Source of the DNA: Bacteroidota bacterium
GTDB taxonomy: Bacteria; Bacteroidota; Bacteroidia; Bacteroidales; GCA-2748055
Length of the DNA stretch: 15,170 bases
Direction of reading: 5' to 3'
NCBI GenBank assembly: GCA_030642565.1
Contig: DAOWNM010000025.1
Location: 1-15,170 of the forward strand
In this document: positions 5,979 to 13,108 of the stretch, in pieces
Layout: the number at the start of each line of letters is the position of its first letter
Numbering within the stretch: the first letter of the stretch is position 1
Program-made: the position numbers and the translations under genes
The notes under the pieces: generated by a model
The model's database searches: none
Seen by the model: only the letters and a program-made list of their open reading frames with translations
What the model was told of the DNA's origin: nothing

Positions 5979-6275
5979 TCAGCTTTTTTCCAGCAGTGCC
6001 ATGGCAATATACTCCCACTCCTCATCCAGGGAGATTTCAGGCAGACTCTTTTCGGCACTGTGGTACCAGTAAGATGCATTTCCCCGGTCACCTTCGACAC
6101 GGTGAAGGTAGGCATGAACCCATGATCCATCTATGGAGGGATCATTTTGCGCAATCCGGTGAGCACTCGCCCAGTCACCTGACGATTCCAGCAGCAATGC
6201 CTGTATCAGGGGGGGGATATCATCAGGAAAAGATCCAGCCTCTTTCCAGGTAAGTAGTTCTTCAAAAGGGATCAT
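5979..6275 (-). CDS. Conserved small helical cytoplasmic protein
   Basis: 98 residues from ATG 6273-6275. The frame extends to 6320, but that stretch runs into the terminator of the neighbouring gene, so the internal ATG is preferred. No signal peptide or membrane segment. The sequence is helical with a tight motif block: DDIPPLIQALLLE (18-30), GDWASAHRIAQ (33-43), DGSWVHAYLHRVEGDRGNAS (49-68), YWYHSAEK (69-76). The spacing of GDW, HAYLHR-x-EGD and NA-x-YWY looks like a pair of TPR-like helices. I recognise this layout as recurring in small hypothetical proteins of several bacterial phyla but know no function. A short hairpin covers the translation start region (6278-6300). Confidence 0.8.
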   Translation of the reverse strand: MIPFEELLTWKEAGSFPDDIPPLIQALLLESSGDWASAHRIAQNDPSIDGSWVHAYLHRVEGDRGNASYWYHSAEKSLPEISLDEEWEYIAMALLEKS

Positions 6276-6277
6276 CT

Positions 6278-6300
6278 TTTTATCTTTTAATAAGATAAAG
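6278..6300 (-). other. Hairpin abutting the start codon of the 98-residue protein
   Basis: TTATCTT (6280-6286) and AAGATAA (6292-6298) are perfect arms around a 5-base loop, extended by one A-U and one G-U pair. It ends 3 bases before the ATG, where a ribosome would bind, so it could dampen translation. Confidence 0.4.
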
Positions 6301-6302
6301 TT

Positions 6303-6340
6303 AAAAAAAGACTGTCTCAAAGTGAGGATGAGACAGCCTT
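6303..6340 (-). terminator. Intrinsic terminator after the Gfo/Idh/MocA gene
   Basis: CTGTCTCA (6312-6319) and TGAGACAG (6329-6336) form an 8-base perfect stem with a 9-base loop. On the minus strand a run of seven T follows (A-run at 6304-6310 on plus). It lies just past the stop codon at 6360. The plus side has only CCTTTTC, so it may also act weakly in the other direction. Confidence 0.75.
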
Positions 6341-6359
6341 TTCTCTTAAAAGAGTGTGG

Positions 6360-7685
6360 TTACAGTGAATAGGGATTCCTGTAATTGTAGTGCAGCAGGG
6401 CAGTAGCGGCTCCGTCTACATCATTCACAAAGGTTTGAGTGGCAGGATCCCACTGAATGGGATACCCCAGTTCACAGGCAATGTTCCCCAGGGTGCATAC
6501 AGTACATGAACTGTGCCCTGTCTCTACCGGAACCACTGGATCCACCCGGTTACGAACCGCGTCGATAAAATTCTGGTGGTGTGAACTTTTTGTTTCATAG
6601 GGTACCTCTTCATCTGCTGCTTCGGGTTGGAGAGGTAACAGGGAATCATCAGAAGCCAGGTAGTGGCCACGTGATACTTCGATCCACCCTTTATCACCCA
6701 GGAACTTTACTCCTTTAGTAAGCTGCTCATTAAATGGTTCTGAGGTCATAATCACCCCGTTCTTATATCTGTAGGAGATATATTCGGTTCCGTTTCCAAT
6801 GGGAGCAGCTTCCACGGGGCCGTTTCCATCCATTCCTACTCCCCACTGTGCAATATCAAACATATGGGCTCCCCAGTCGGTAGTAAAACCACCACCCATC
6901 TCTTTGTACCAGCGCCAGCCTCCCCAGAACTGCTCATCCTGTGGCGGATTCAGTGTTATGGGTGGATTCAGCTCCTTGTTATAATGAATATCACCGGGCA
7001 GTGGTCCCAGCCAGAGGTCCCAGTTCAGATCTTCGGGAAGCTCTTCCTCTGGAAGGTTATAGGGGATTGGAGGAGCACCCACATAAGCATTAATCCTTTC
7101 CAGCTGTCCCAGTTCACCTCCTTGAACCATGTTCACGGCGTGCTGAAAACTGGGATCGGAGCGTTGCTGACTGCCAATTCCCAATACTCTGTTTGTACTG
7201 CGAACAGTTTTGACCAGCTCCTGGCCCTCTTTAATGGTGAAGGTCATCGGTTTCTCCAGATAAACATCCTTACCTGCTTTACAGGCTGCAATGGCGATCA
7301 GGGCATGCCAGTGATCGGGTGTGGCCACAACCACTGCATCGATATCTCTCCTTGCAAGCAGTTCACTGTATTTTTCATAGGTTTTTACCTCAACTTTCTG
7401 CCCGGCTTCGCTGTAGAACTCGTTGACCCTGTTTTCAAAGCGGGTTCTTTTACGGCCATACACATCACAACCTGCAATTACTTTCACTCCTTCAATATTG
7501 ATAAAACCTTTCAGCAGGTACATGGCCTGGCGGCCCAGTCCGATAAAACCGAGGGTGATTTCACTGTTTGCTGCAGGTTTCGCACATGAGGTGAGAGAAG
7601 GGATCATAGCAATGCCTGCCATCCCTGTGGCTGTGGTACTGATAAATCTTCTCCTTGAGTAAGTTTGTGGATGATACTTTTTCAT
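6360..7685 (-). CDS. Exported Gfo/Idh/MocA-family sugar oxidoreductase (Tat signal, lipoprotein)
   Basis: 441 residues. The N-terminus has a twin-arginine motif (SRRRFIS, 10-16), a hydrophobic stretch and a lipobox cysteine (LTSC, Cys34), so the enzyme is probably exported folded with its NAD(P) and anchored in the periplasm or envelope. Rossmann motif GFIGLGRQA at 46-54; ATPDHWH at 121-127; EKP at 144-146, the family lysine; MGGGFTTDWGAHMFDIAQW at 263-281 is the substrate-side motif of the Tat-exported branch of the family. Length fits that branch. Family members oxidise sugar hydroxyls with NAD, and the exported ones often act with DUF1080 and TIM-barrel proteins such as those at 11419-13108. 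It is monocistronic, with its own terminator and promoter candidate, and diverges from the alcohol dehydrogenase gene. Substrate unknown. Confidence 0.93.
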   Translation of the reverse strand: MKKYHPQTYSRRRFISTTATGMAGIAMIPSLTSCAKPAANSEITLGFIGLGRQAMYLLKGFINIEGVKVIAGCDVYGRKRTRFENRVNEFYSEAGQKVEVKTYEKYSELLARRDIDAVVVATPDHWHALIAIAACKAGKDVYLEKPMTFTIKEGQELVKTVRSTNRVLGIGSQQRSDPSFQHAVNMVQGGELGQLERINAYVGAPPIPYNLPEEELPEDLNWDLWLGPLPGDIHYNKELNPPITLNPPQDEQFWGGWRWYKEMGGGFTTDWGAHMFDIAQWGVGMDGNGPVEAAPIGNGTEYISYRYKNGVIMTSEPFNEQLTKGVKFLGDKGWIEVSRGHYLASDDSLLPLQPEAADEEVPYETKSSHHQNFIDAVRNRVDPVVPVETGHSSCTVCTLGNIACELGYPIQWDPATQTFVNDVDGAATALLHYNYRNPYSL

Positions 7686-7727
7686 AAAATCGGCTCTCTT
7701 TTAACTAAATTCATATTCAGGATGAAT

Positions 7728-7735
7728 CAAAAATA
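7728..7735 (-). promoter_or_regulatory. Candidate -7 element for the Gfo/Idh/MocA gene
   Basis: The minus strand reads TATTTTTG, an exact TAnnTTTG match, about 42 bases before the ATG. No clear TTG lies 19-21 bases upstream, so support comes from the -7 box alone. Confidence 0.35.
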
Positions 7736-7818
7736 ACAAATGATCCAGTAACATCATCCTGACTTTTTTCATTTTTCTCAACAAAATCAAATCATCCAAC
7801 GACTACTCACTATTAGTA

Positions 7819-7847
7819 TTGAGAACAGCGTACTTTTTTTATATTTA
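7819..7847 (+). promoter_or_regulatory. Candidate promoter of the alcohol dehydrogenase gene
   Basis: TTG at 7819-7821 and TATATTTA at 7840-7847 are separated by 18 bases, close to the TTG / TAnnTTTG pattern. It would leave a leader of only about 10 bases before ATG 7864. The TTG is also why a longer reading frame from 7819 should not be taken as coding. Confidence 0.4.
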
Positions 7848-7863
7848 CAGAAACATTTATACC

Positions 7864-9036
7864 ATGATCGACTCTTTTCAGTTTTCCTCCCTTCCTGAGA
7901 TATTTTTCGGTAGAGGGAAGCGAAACGAACTGGCCGCTGCGGTGAAGGCCAGGGGTAACAGGGTTTTGCTGCTTACCGGATCATCTTCTATTCATAACTC
8001 AGGGCACGGAGAAGAGATCATCTCCGGTTTGAAAGCAGCAAATTTGGAGCTGGCGCATGAAATTATAGCATATGAGCCATCACCTTCACTGATTGATCAG
8101 ATCGTGGAGAAGTACAGGAGTTCAGGGATCGAAGTGGTAGCGGCTGTAGGGGGTGGAAGTGTGATGGATGCAGGAAAGGCAGTATCTGCCATGATCCCTG
8201 TGGAAGGCAGCATTCGCGAGTATCTGGAGGGTGTGGGGGAGAAGAAACATCCTGGCCATAAGATCCCATTTATTGTTATGCCAACCACGTCAGGTACAGG
8301 AAGTGAAATGACCAAAAATGCGGTGATTTCAGAGGTTGGAGAAGCAGGTTTTAAAAAATCACTGCGTCACCATAACTTCATTCCTGAATTGGCTATTATC
8401 GATCCGGAGATGATGCTCTCCTGTCCGGCGAAATTAACAGCTGCTTCCGGGATGGATGCTTTTTCGCAGTTATTGGAATCGTATCTATCCACAAGAGCCA
8501 ATGTCATGACAGATGCACTGGCCCTGCAGGGATTAAAGCAGATCAAGAGGTATCTGCTCAGGGCGTTTCTGGAGGGTGAACAAAATATTGAAGCACGTTC
8601 AGGAATGGCTGTGGCAGCCATGTTTTCGGGGATTACCCTTGCACATGCCGGACTTGGCCTGGTGCATGGATTTGCATCTCCGTTGGGTGGATTTTATCAT
8701 ATTCCTCATGGTGTGGCCTGTGGTTCTTTGATGGCTCCTGTTTTTGCAACAACCATCGACAACCTGCTGGACCAGCCTGATCATCCGGCCATTAAAAAGT
8801 TAATTATTATCAGCAAGGTCTTTGCAGACTTTAAATACAAACAGGAACTGGAGTACCTGCAGGCATTCAAGGAGAAACTGATTCACTTTACAACTCTTCT
8901 GGAGATACCCCTGCTATCTGAATACGGATTAAATGAGGAGGGTGTTCAAAAGGTAGTTGACTGCACATCACATAAGTTCCACCCGGTGACACTATCAAAT
9001 GAACAGATGGTCAATGTTTTAAAGGCCAGGATCTGA
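7864..9036 (+). CDS. Iron-type (group III) alcohol dehydrogenase, atypical metal site
   Basis: 390 residues from ATG 7864 (MIDSFQFSSLPEIFFGRG, the family start); a TTG-initiated extension from 7819 would overlap the promoter candidate. Nucleotide-binding signatures AVGGGSVMDAGKA (94-106) and PTTSGTGSEMT (140-150) are intact. In the metal site Asp198 is present (GMDAFSQ), but the second ligand, His in FucO-type enzymes (D-x3-H), is Gln202. His268 (VHGF) and His282 (IPHG) are kept, and the conserved active-site His between them (VHGMAH in FucO) is Ser272. I recall other short family members with DAxxQ and HGxAxPLGG, so this is probably a subfamily and not a broken gene, but its substrate and metal are uncertain. 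Cytoplasmic. Its 3' end overlaps the convergent lipoprotein gene by 18 bases. Confidence 0.92.
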   Translation: MIDSFQFSSLPEIFFGRGKRNELAAAVKARGNRVLLLTGSSSIHNSGHGEEIISGLKAANLELAHEIIAYEPSPSLIDQIVEKYRSSGIEVVAAVGGGSVMDAGKAVSAMIPVEGSIREYLEGVGEKKHPGHKIPFIVMPTTSGTGSEMTKNAVISEVGEAGFKKSLRHHNFIPELAIIDPEMMLSCPAKLTAASGMDAFSQLLESYLSTRANVMTDALALQGLKQIKRYLLRAFLEGEQNIEARSGMAVAAMFSGITLAHAGLGLVHGFASPLGGFYHIPHGVACGSLMAPVFATTIDNLLDQPDHPAIKKLIIISKVFADFKYKQELEYLQAFKEKLIHFTTLLEIPLLSEYGLNEEGVQKVVDCTSHKFHPVTLSNEQMVNVLKARI

Positions 9037-9504
9037 TTCATCCTCAACACAAAGGGATTTCACGTTCTCTTCCTCAATGCAAAAGTAGTGTTCAAAGATG
9101 TGCTTCTCCTCAAGCGTATTGAAAGCTGATCCCGAAACGGCCCTGTCGAAATCTTGTATATGCCACACATCAGGATTGATAAAGGGGTTGAGGGCAGAAT
9201 TATAGTTCACAGTGGTGCCATCTTTGTAGAATTTAATAGACTCATCATCATGATCCTTAAGGAGCACAATCAGACTGTCGTAATAAAATGAAAAATAGGT
9301 AAATCCGTCTATACAGTCACAACTAATGGAGTAAAAGTCATCCGATACTCCAGGTTGGATCCACTCAGCATTGGTAAATTCGGATGAGTATGGAAGAACA
9401 TAAATAGGTGTGGTTGTATCATTCCTTATGGAGATCCACGAGAGATCATCATTGGTACATCCCGTCAGAGCAATCAACACTATTATCCAGATAAACCCCC
9501 TCAT
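9019..9504 (-). CDS. Small lipoprotein of unknown function
   Basis: 161 residues. Clear lipoprotein signal, IALTGC with Cys16, followed by TNDD, the acidic pattern typical of surface-routed Bacteroidota lipoproteins. The mature part is rich in Asp, aromatic residues and short strands (SWISIRNDTTTPIYVLPYSS, FTYFSFYYDSLIVLL, IKFYKDGTTVNYN) with four further cysteines (two in SCDC at about 60-62, others near 142 and 152). It begins 6 bases after the MarC-family gene and is the last gene of the minus-strand group starting at the sigma factor. The final 18 bases overlap the end of the convergent alcohol dehydrogenase. No family is recognised. Confidence 0.82.
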   Translation of the reverse strand: MRGFIWIIVLIALTGCTNDDLSWISIRNDTTTPIYVLPYSSEFTNAEWIQPGVSDDFYSISCDCIDGFTYFSFYYDSLIVLLKDHDDESIKFYKDGTTVNYNSALNPFINPDVWHIQDFDRAVSGSAFNTLEEKHIFEHYFCIEEENVKSLCVEDESDPGL

Positions 9505-9510
9505 TTCTAA

Positions 9511-10089
9511 CTATTTAGGTATCTCAATCCCCGTATTTGATAAGAATAGCTTGATGGCAATGGCCAACAGGATAATTCCAAAGAATTTCCTCAGAACATG
9601 CAGGCCGTTTGGTCCAAGTATTCTTTCAAAAAAGGTTGTAAGCCGGAGTACAAGATAGACAATTATCATATTTAATGAAAGTGCAACTAAAATATTTACA
9701 GTGTGGTACTCAGCCCTTAAGGATAAAAGTGTTGTAATGGAACCTGCACCGGCAATCAGGGGGAAGGCTATGGGAACGATGGCTCCTCCTCCTTCCGACT
9801 CGTGTTTGAAGAGTTGAATTCCAAGAACCATCTCAAGTCCCATCAGCAGGAGAATGATCGAACCTGCAATGGCAAAGGAGGATATATCCACTCCGAACAG
9901 GGCCAGCAGAGGTTCACCAATAAAGAGGAACAGCAACATGATACCAAATGCCACCAGTGCTGTTTTGGCGGGGTAAATGGTGCCGGACTTAGTTTTTATA
10001 TCCAGGATGATCGGAATCGAACCCAGGATATCGATAATCGCAAACAGCACCATAAAGGCTGCAAGGATTTCCATGATATTGAAGTGCAT
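9511..10089 (-). CDS. MarC-family integral inner-membrane protein
   Basis: 192 residues; start ATG 10087-10089 (a second Met at residue 6 is possible). Six hydrophobic helices are evident at about 6-30, 44-66, 69-91, 107-123, 130-153 and 167-185. Family signatures: FAIIDILGSIPIIL (16-29), SFAIAGSIILLLMGLEMVLG (71-90), IVPIAFPLIAGAGSITTLL (104-122) and LRKFFGIILLAIAI (166-179). MarC/UPF0056 members (E. coli about 200-220 residues) are six-helix membrane proteins; the old link to multiple antibiotic resistance has not held up and function is unknown. The start is 2 bases after the redoxin stop and the lipoprotein gene follows after 6 bases, so all three are probably cotranscribed. Confidence 0.93.
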   Translation of the reverse strand: MHFNIMEILAAFMVLFAIIDILGSIPIILDIKTKSGTIYPAKTALVAFGIMLLFLFIGEPLLALFGVDISSFAIAGSIILLLMGLEMVLGIQLFKHESEGGGAIVPIAFPLIAGAGSITTLLSLRAEYHTVNILVALSLNMIIVYLVLRLTTFFERILGPNGLHVLRKFFGIILLAIAIKLFLSNTGIEIPK

Positions 10090-10091
10090 AT

Positions 10092-10694
10092 CTATAAACC
10101 TTTTGTTTTAATCATACAACCGATGGGCCTGGTGGTGCCCGGATCGGGTTTTTCTCCTTTTGTAATAGCCAGGATGGCGTTCTCCAGATACCTGTTCGCA
10201 ACAGATCTGGAATCAAGGACATTGTCATCAATGGAGCCCACATAGGCGATCTTGAAACCATTGCTGCTTTTTTGGAGCAGATAGATATGTGGAGTCCTGG
10301 TGGCACCATATGCCTTGCAGACCTCCCCCATTTCATCTTTCAGGTAGGTAAATGGGTAACCCTTCTCCAGGGCCCGGAGTTTCATATGGCTGAAGCTGTC
10401 TTCAGGAGATATTTCCGGACTGTTTGAATTGATTGCTACTACGGGAAACCCCAGGTTAGCATACTTGTTGTGGAGATCAATAATACGCTGCTCATAGGCT
10501 TTTGAGAAGGGACAGGGGATGCTGGTAAAGATCAGGATCACACCTTTTTGATTGCTGTAATCGGAGAGAGAGATGATGTCGCCATTCACACTTTTCAAAG
10601 AGAACGATGCTGCCTTATCCCCCGGCTTAAGTCCGCCGTGCACCAGTAACAGTGCCATGAAGGAGAGGAGAGATGCAAGTATTACCTTTTTCAT
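10092..10694 (-). CDS. Exported thioredoxin-fold redoxin (AhpC/TSA-like)
   Basis: 200 residues with a signal peptide (residues 1-20). Residues about 23-175 form an AhpC/TSA-type thioredoxin fold: GDKAASFSLKSVNGDIISLS, then FTSIPCPFSKAYE (56-68) holding Cys61. Relatives commonly have C-x-x-C-P-F/Y here; the first Cys is Ser58. Cys126 (GEVCKAYG) precedes the cis-proline TRTPHIYLL (132-140). YVGSIDDNVLDSR and the C-terminal RPIGCMIK with Cys193 are hallmarks of this redoxin subfamily. The likely role is thiol peroxidase or disulfide chemistry in the periplasm, with Cys126 or Cys193 as possible resolving partner (inference). It lies 84 bases downstream of the ECF sigma factor gene and 2 bases upstream of the MarC-family gene. 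Confidence 0.88.
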   Translation of the reverse strand: MKKVILASLLSFMALLLVHGGLKPGDKAASFSLKSVNGDIISLSDYSNQKGVILIFTSIPCPFSKAYEQRIIDLHNKYANLGFPVVAINSNSPEISPEDSFSHMKLRALEKGYPFTYLKDEMGEVCKAYGATRTPHIYLLQKSSNGFKIAYVGSIDDNVLDSRSVANRYLENAILAITKGEKPDPGTTRPIGCMIKTKGL

Positions 10695-10778
10695 TGGATC
10701 AAAATTAGCAAATTCCTTTTGATGTTATGTGAAGCGGGATAGAAAGGGGAGAAATTGGATGTCTGCGGAGCAATCTGA

Positions 10779-11294
10779 TTACGCGGTATAGACCCTGCGG
10801 ATCTGTTGCTTTCCAAGGTGTATTCTGCTCTTAACAGTACCGATGGGAATATTCATCCGCTCTGCGATCTCTTTGTACGAATAACCATAGAGAAACATTT
10901 TGATCGGCTTTTCATAAGCACCAGGCAGCATTTCGATAATTTCATACAGCTCTTTTTTCTCAAGCTGATTATAGGGCGCTCCGTGCGATTCTCCAGATTG
11001 AACAGGATAGTTATAGAGTTCATCACTGTCGTGTGTAAGCTGCCGGTAATGACTACTTCTCAGGTAGTTGATATAGGTATTCTTAAGAATGGTGTAGAGC
11101 CAGGCCCTGATATGGTCATTGTTATGCAGTCGGCTGCGATTCTTCAGTGCCTTAAAACTGGTCTCCTGTACAAGGTCAAGTGCATCTTCCCGGTCCTCGG
11201 TAAGCTGCAGGGCATAGTAAAAAAGTTGCTCCTGCAGTTGAACCAGATCATACATGAAATAGTCAGGATCGAAGGTGTTTTCCCCGATTTTCAT
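10779..11294 (-). CDS. ECF-type RNA polymerase sigma factor
   Basis: 171 residues, typical ECF length. Region 2 is recognisable: YYALQLTEDREDALDLVQET (26-45), and RAWLYTILKNTYINYLR (63-79) as region 2.3-2.4. After a short linker, region 4 reads LPGAYEKPIKMFLYGYSYKE (123-142) and IPIGTVKSRIHLGKQQIR (149-166), the helix-turn-helix that reads -35. No region 3 and no fused domain. No anti-sigma gene lies beside it; the next genes on the strand are a redoxin, a MarC-family protein and a lipoprotein, which suggests a stress response with these as targets or partners (inference). It diverges from the DUF1080 gene across a 124-base gap. Confidence 0.95.
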   Translation of the reverse strand: MKIGENTFDPDYFMYDLVQLQEQLFYYALQLTEDREDALDLVQETSFKALKNRSRLHNNDHIRAWLYTILKNTYINYLRSSHYRQLTHDSDELYNYPVQSGESHGAPYNQLEKKELYEIIEMLPGAYEKPIKMFLYGYSYKEIAERMNIPIGTVKSRIHLGKQQIRRVYTA

Positions 11295-11418
11295 TGACTG
11301 AACACTTAATTTGTAGTAAATTACAAAAATATCCAGTACGAATCAACTTGCTAATACGAAATAGTTTTCACAATTTTAACTCTCTTAATACTTCTAATAT
11401 TAAATTTCAAAAATCAAT

Positions 11419-12150
11419 ATGATGACAAAGAAAATTTCATTGCATGTAGTGGCCGGTTTGCTGGTGATTTTTTTCAGCTGTAACCTGCAGGCTCAGAATC
11501 AGATTACTGAAGAGGAGAAGAAAGATGGCTTTGTGCTGCTCTTCGACGGAAAATCCAGCGATGGGTGGCGAGGATTCCAGAAAGACTATTTTCCTGAAAG
11601 GTGGATTGTGGAAGATGGAACGCTCCATTTCAGCCCTAAAGCTGAAGGCACCAGAGGAGATATTGTTTATGATAAGAAATTCTCTGATTTTCACCTGAAA
11701 CTTGAATGGAAGATTGCCGAAGCAGGCAACTCAGGCATCCTGTACCTGGGATCGGAAGATCCACAATACAAATATATCTTTCAGACAGCTCCGGAGATGC
11801 AGGTGCTGGATAATGCCGCACATCCCGATGCCAAACTGGGAACAGACGGAAACCGTCAGGCCGGATCACTATATGACCTGATTCCAGCTGATCCCCAGAA
11901 TTTCAATGGTGCAGGCGAATGGAACCAGATTGAGCTTATTGTAAAGGACAAGCATGTGAAGCACATTCAGAATGGGGTAGTGGTCGTGGAGTATGAATAT
12001 GGAACACAGATATGGAAAGCGCTGGTGGCAAGATCCAAGTTCCCCGGATTGAATCCTGACTGGGTCAATATACAGGAAGAGGGTTATTTAGGTCTTCAGG
12101 ACCATGGCGACAATGTTTGGTACAGGAATATTAAGATCAAGGAACTATAG
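11419..12150 (+). CDS. DUF1080 / 3-keto-disaccharide hydrolase family exported protein
   Basis: 243 residues, one DUF1080 (PF06439) domain, a concanavalin-like beta-sandwich. N-terminal signal with two readings: cleavage at LQA-Q (25) or lipoprotein anchoring at Cys21 (FFSC). Family motifs in order: FVLLFDGKSSDGWRGF (38-53), RWIVEDGTLHFSP (61-73), NSGILYLGSE (104-113), PEMQVLDN (125-132), AGSLYDL (148-154), GEWNQIEL (166-173) and GYLGLQDHG ending in NIKIKEL (222-243). Characterised members act on 3-keto-glycosides made by Gfo/Idh/MocA dehydrogenases. The gene precedes a TIM-barrel gene by 10 bases and shares the window with two Gfo/Idh/MocA genes, which fits that pathway. ATG 11419 is followed by a second ATG; either could be the start. 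Confidence 0.93.
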   Translation: MMTKKISLHVVAGLLVIFFSCNLQAQNQITEEEKKDGFVLLFDGKSSDGWRGFQKDYFPERWIVEDGTLHFSPKAEGTRGDIVYDKKFSDFHLKLEWKIAEAGNSGILYLGSEDPQYKYIFQTAPEMQVLDNAAHPDAKLGTDGNRQAGSLYDLIPADPQNFNGAGEWNQIELIVKDKHVKHIQNGVVVVEYEYGTQIWKALVARSKFPGLNPDWVNIQEEGYLGLQDHGDNVWYRNIKIKEL

Positions 12151-12160
12151 ACTATAGAAG

Positions 12161-13108
12161 ATGCAGAACAGAAGAACATTTATGAAGAGTGCGGTCCTGG
12201 CGGCTGCAGCCATTTCGGCCGGACAACTCGTCAATGCTAAGGATAACAGGAACGATCCGGTAACCCTTATGGGTAAGGGTGGTGACCTGTTTTTCGATAT
12301 TTCACTGGCAGAGTGGTCGCTGAACAGAAAATTGCGGGGAAAAGAAAAAGAACTGGATAACCTGGATTTCCCAGCTTATACAAAGGATAATTTTGATATT
12401 CATGCGGTAGAATATGTAGACCAGTTCTTCCCTTCAGCAGATAAGGAGTATATAAAGGAACTCCTTAAGCGTACAGAGGACATTGGAGTGAGAAATGTAT
12501 TGATCATGATTGATACTGCCGGTGCCCTGGGCGATCTGGATGAAGAGAAAAGAGAGGCCTCTGTGGAGAAACACTATCAGTGGGTGGAAGCTGCAGAAAT
12601 GCTGGGTTGTCATGCCATCAGGGTGAATGCCCGTGGAAGAGGATCTGATTTGGATGTAGCTCATGCCACCACCAAAAGTCTGATTACTTTATGTCGCTTC
12701 GCTGCCGATTATGGAATCAATGTGATTGTTGAAAATCATGGAGGCCCTTCATCCAGGGCAAGCTGGCTGACCTCAGTGATCCGCAACACAGGGATGGTCA
12801 ATTGCGGTGTCCTTCCTGATTTCGGTAATTTCGTAATAGATCGTAAGCCGGGAGGGGAGAGATACGACCTTTACCAGGGTATGAAAGAGTTGATGCCTCT
12901 GGCCAAAGGTGTCAGTGCCAAATCACACGATTTCGACGAGGAGGGAAATGAAACCACCAAAGATTTCTACCGACTACTGAAGATTGTTAAGGATGCTGGA
13001 TTCAGGGGATATATTGGAATCGAGTATGAAGGAAGAAAGCTGAGTGCAGATGATGGGATTAAGGCTACCAAGGAGCTGTTGATTAAGGCGGGCGAGACTC
13101 TGGTCTAA
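12161..13108 (+). CDS. Tat-exported xylose-isomerase-like TIM-barrel (sugar isomerase/epimerase family)
   Basis: 315 residues. The start at 12161 retains the twin-arginine signal NRRTFMKSAVLAAAAISAG (3-21); the inner Met8 would destroy it. Residues 42-312 are an AP-endonuclease-2-type TIM barrel. Candidate metal ligands sit where the family places them: Glu191 (VIVENHGG), Asp220 (LPDFGNF), His256 (SAKSHDF) and Glu288 (GYIGIEYEG). Export through Tat suggests folding with metal in the cytoplasm and action in the periplasm. It follows the DUF1080 gene by 10 bases, clearly one operon, and probably processes the keto-sugar or its product (isomerisation, epimerisation or elimination; not decidable here). 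Its stop codon directly abuts the stop codon of the convergent dehydrogenase gene. Confidence 0.92.
   Translation: MQNRRTFMKSAVLAAAAISAGQLVNAKDNRNDPVTLMGKGGDLFFDISLAEWSLNRKLRGKEKELDNLDFPAYTKDNFDIHAVEYVDQFFPSADKEYIKELLKRTEDIGVRNVLIMIDTAGALGDLDEEKREASVEKHYQWVEAAEMLGCHAIRVNARGRGSDLDVAHATTKSLITLCRFAADYGINVIVENHGGPSSRASWLTSVIRNTGMVNCGVLPDFGNFVIDRKPGGERYDLYQGMKELMPLAKGVSAKSHDFDEEGNETTKDFYRLLKIVKDAGFRGYIGIEYEGRKLSADDGIKATKELLIKAGETLV

Noticed and set aside
6864..7589. 241-codon plus-strand open frame opposite the Gfo/Idh/MocA gene
   Set aside because: Fully antisense to a gene with intact family motifs; the translation is Cys/Phe/His-rich with no recognisable domain.
10700..10707. Exact TAATTTTG (-7 type) on the minus strand before the redoxin gene
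   Set aside because: Only 5 bases from the ATG and no TTG at the right distance; probably chance.
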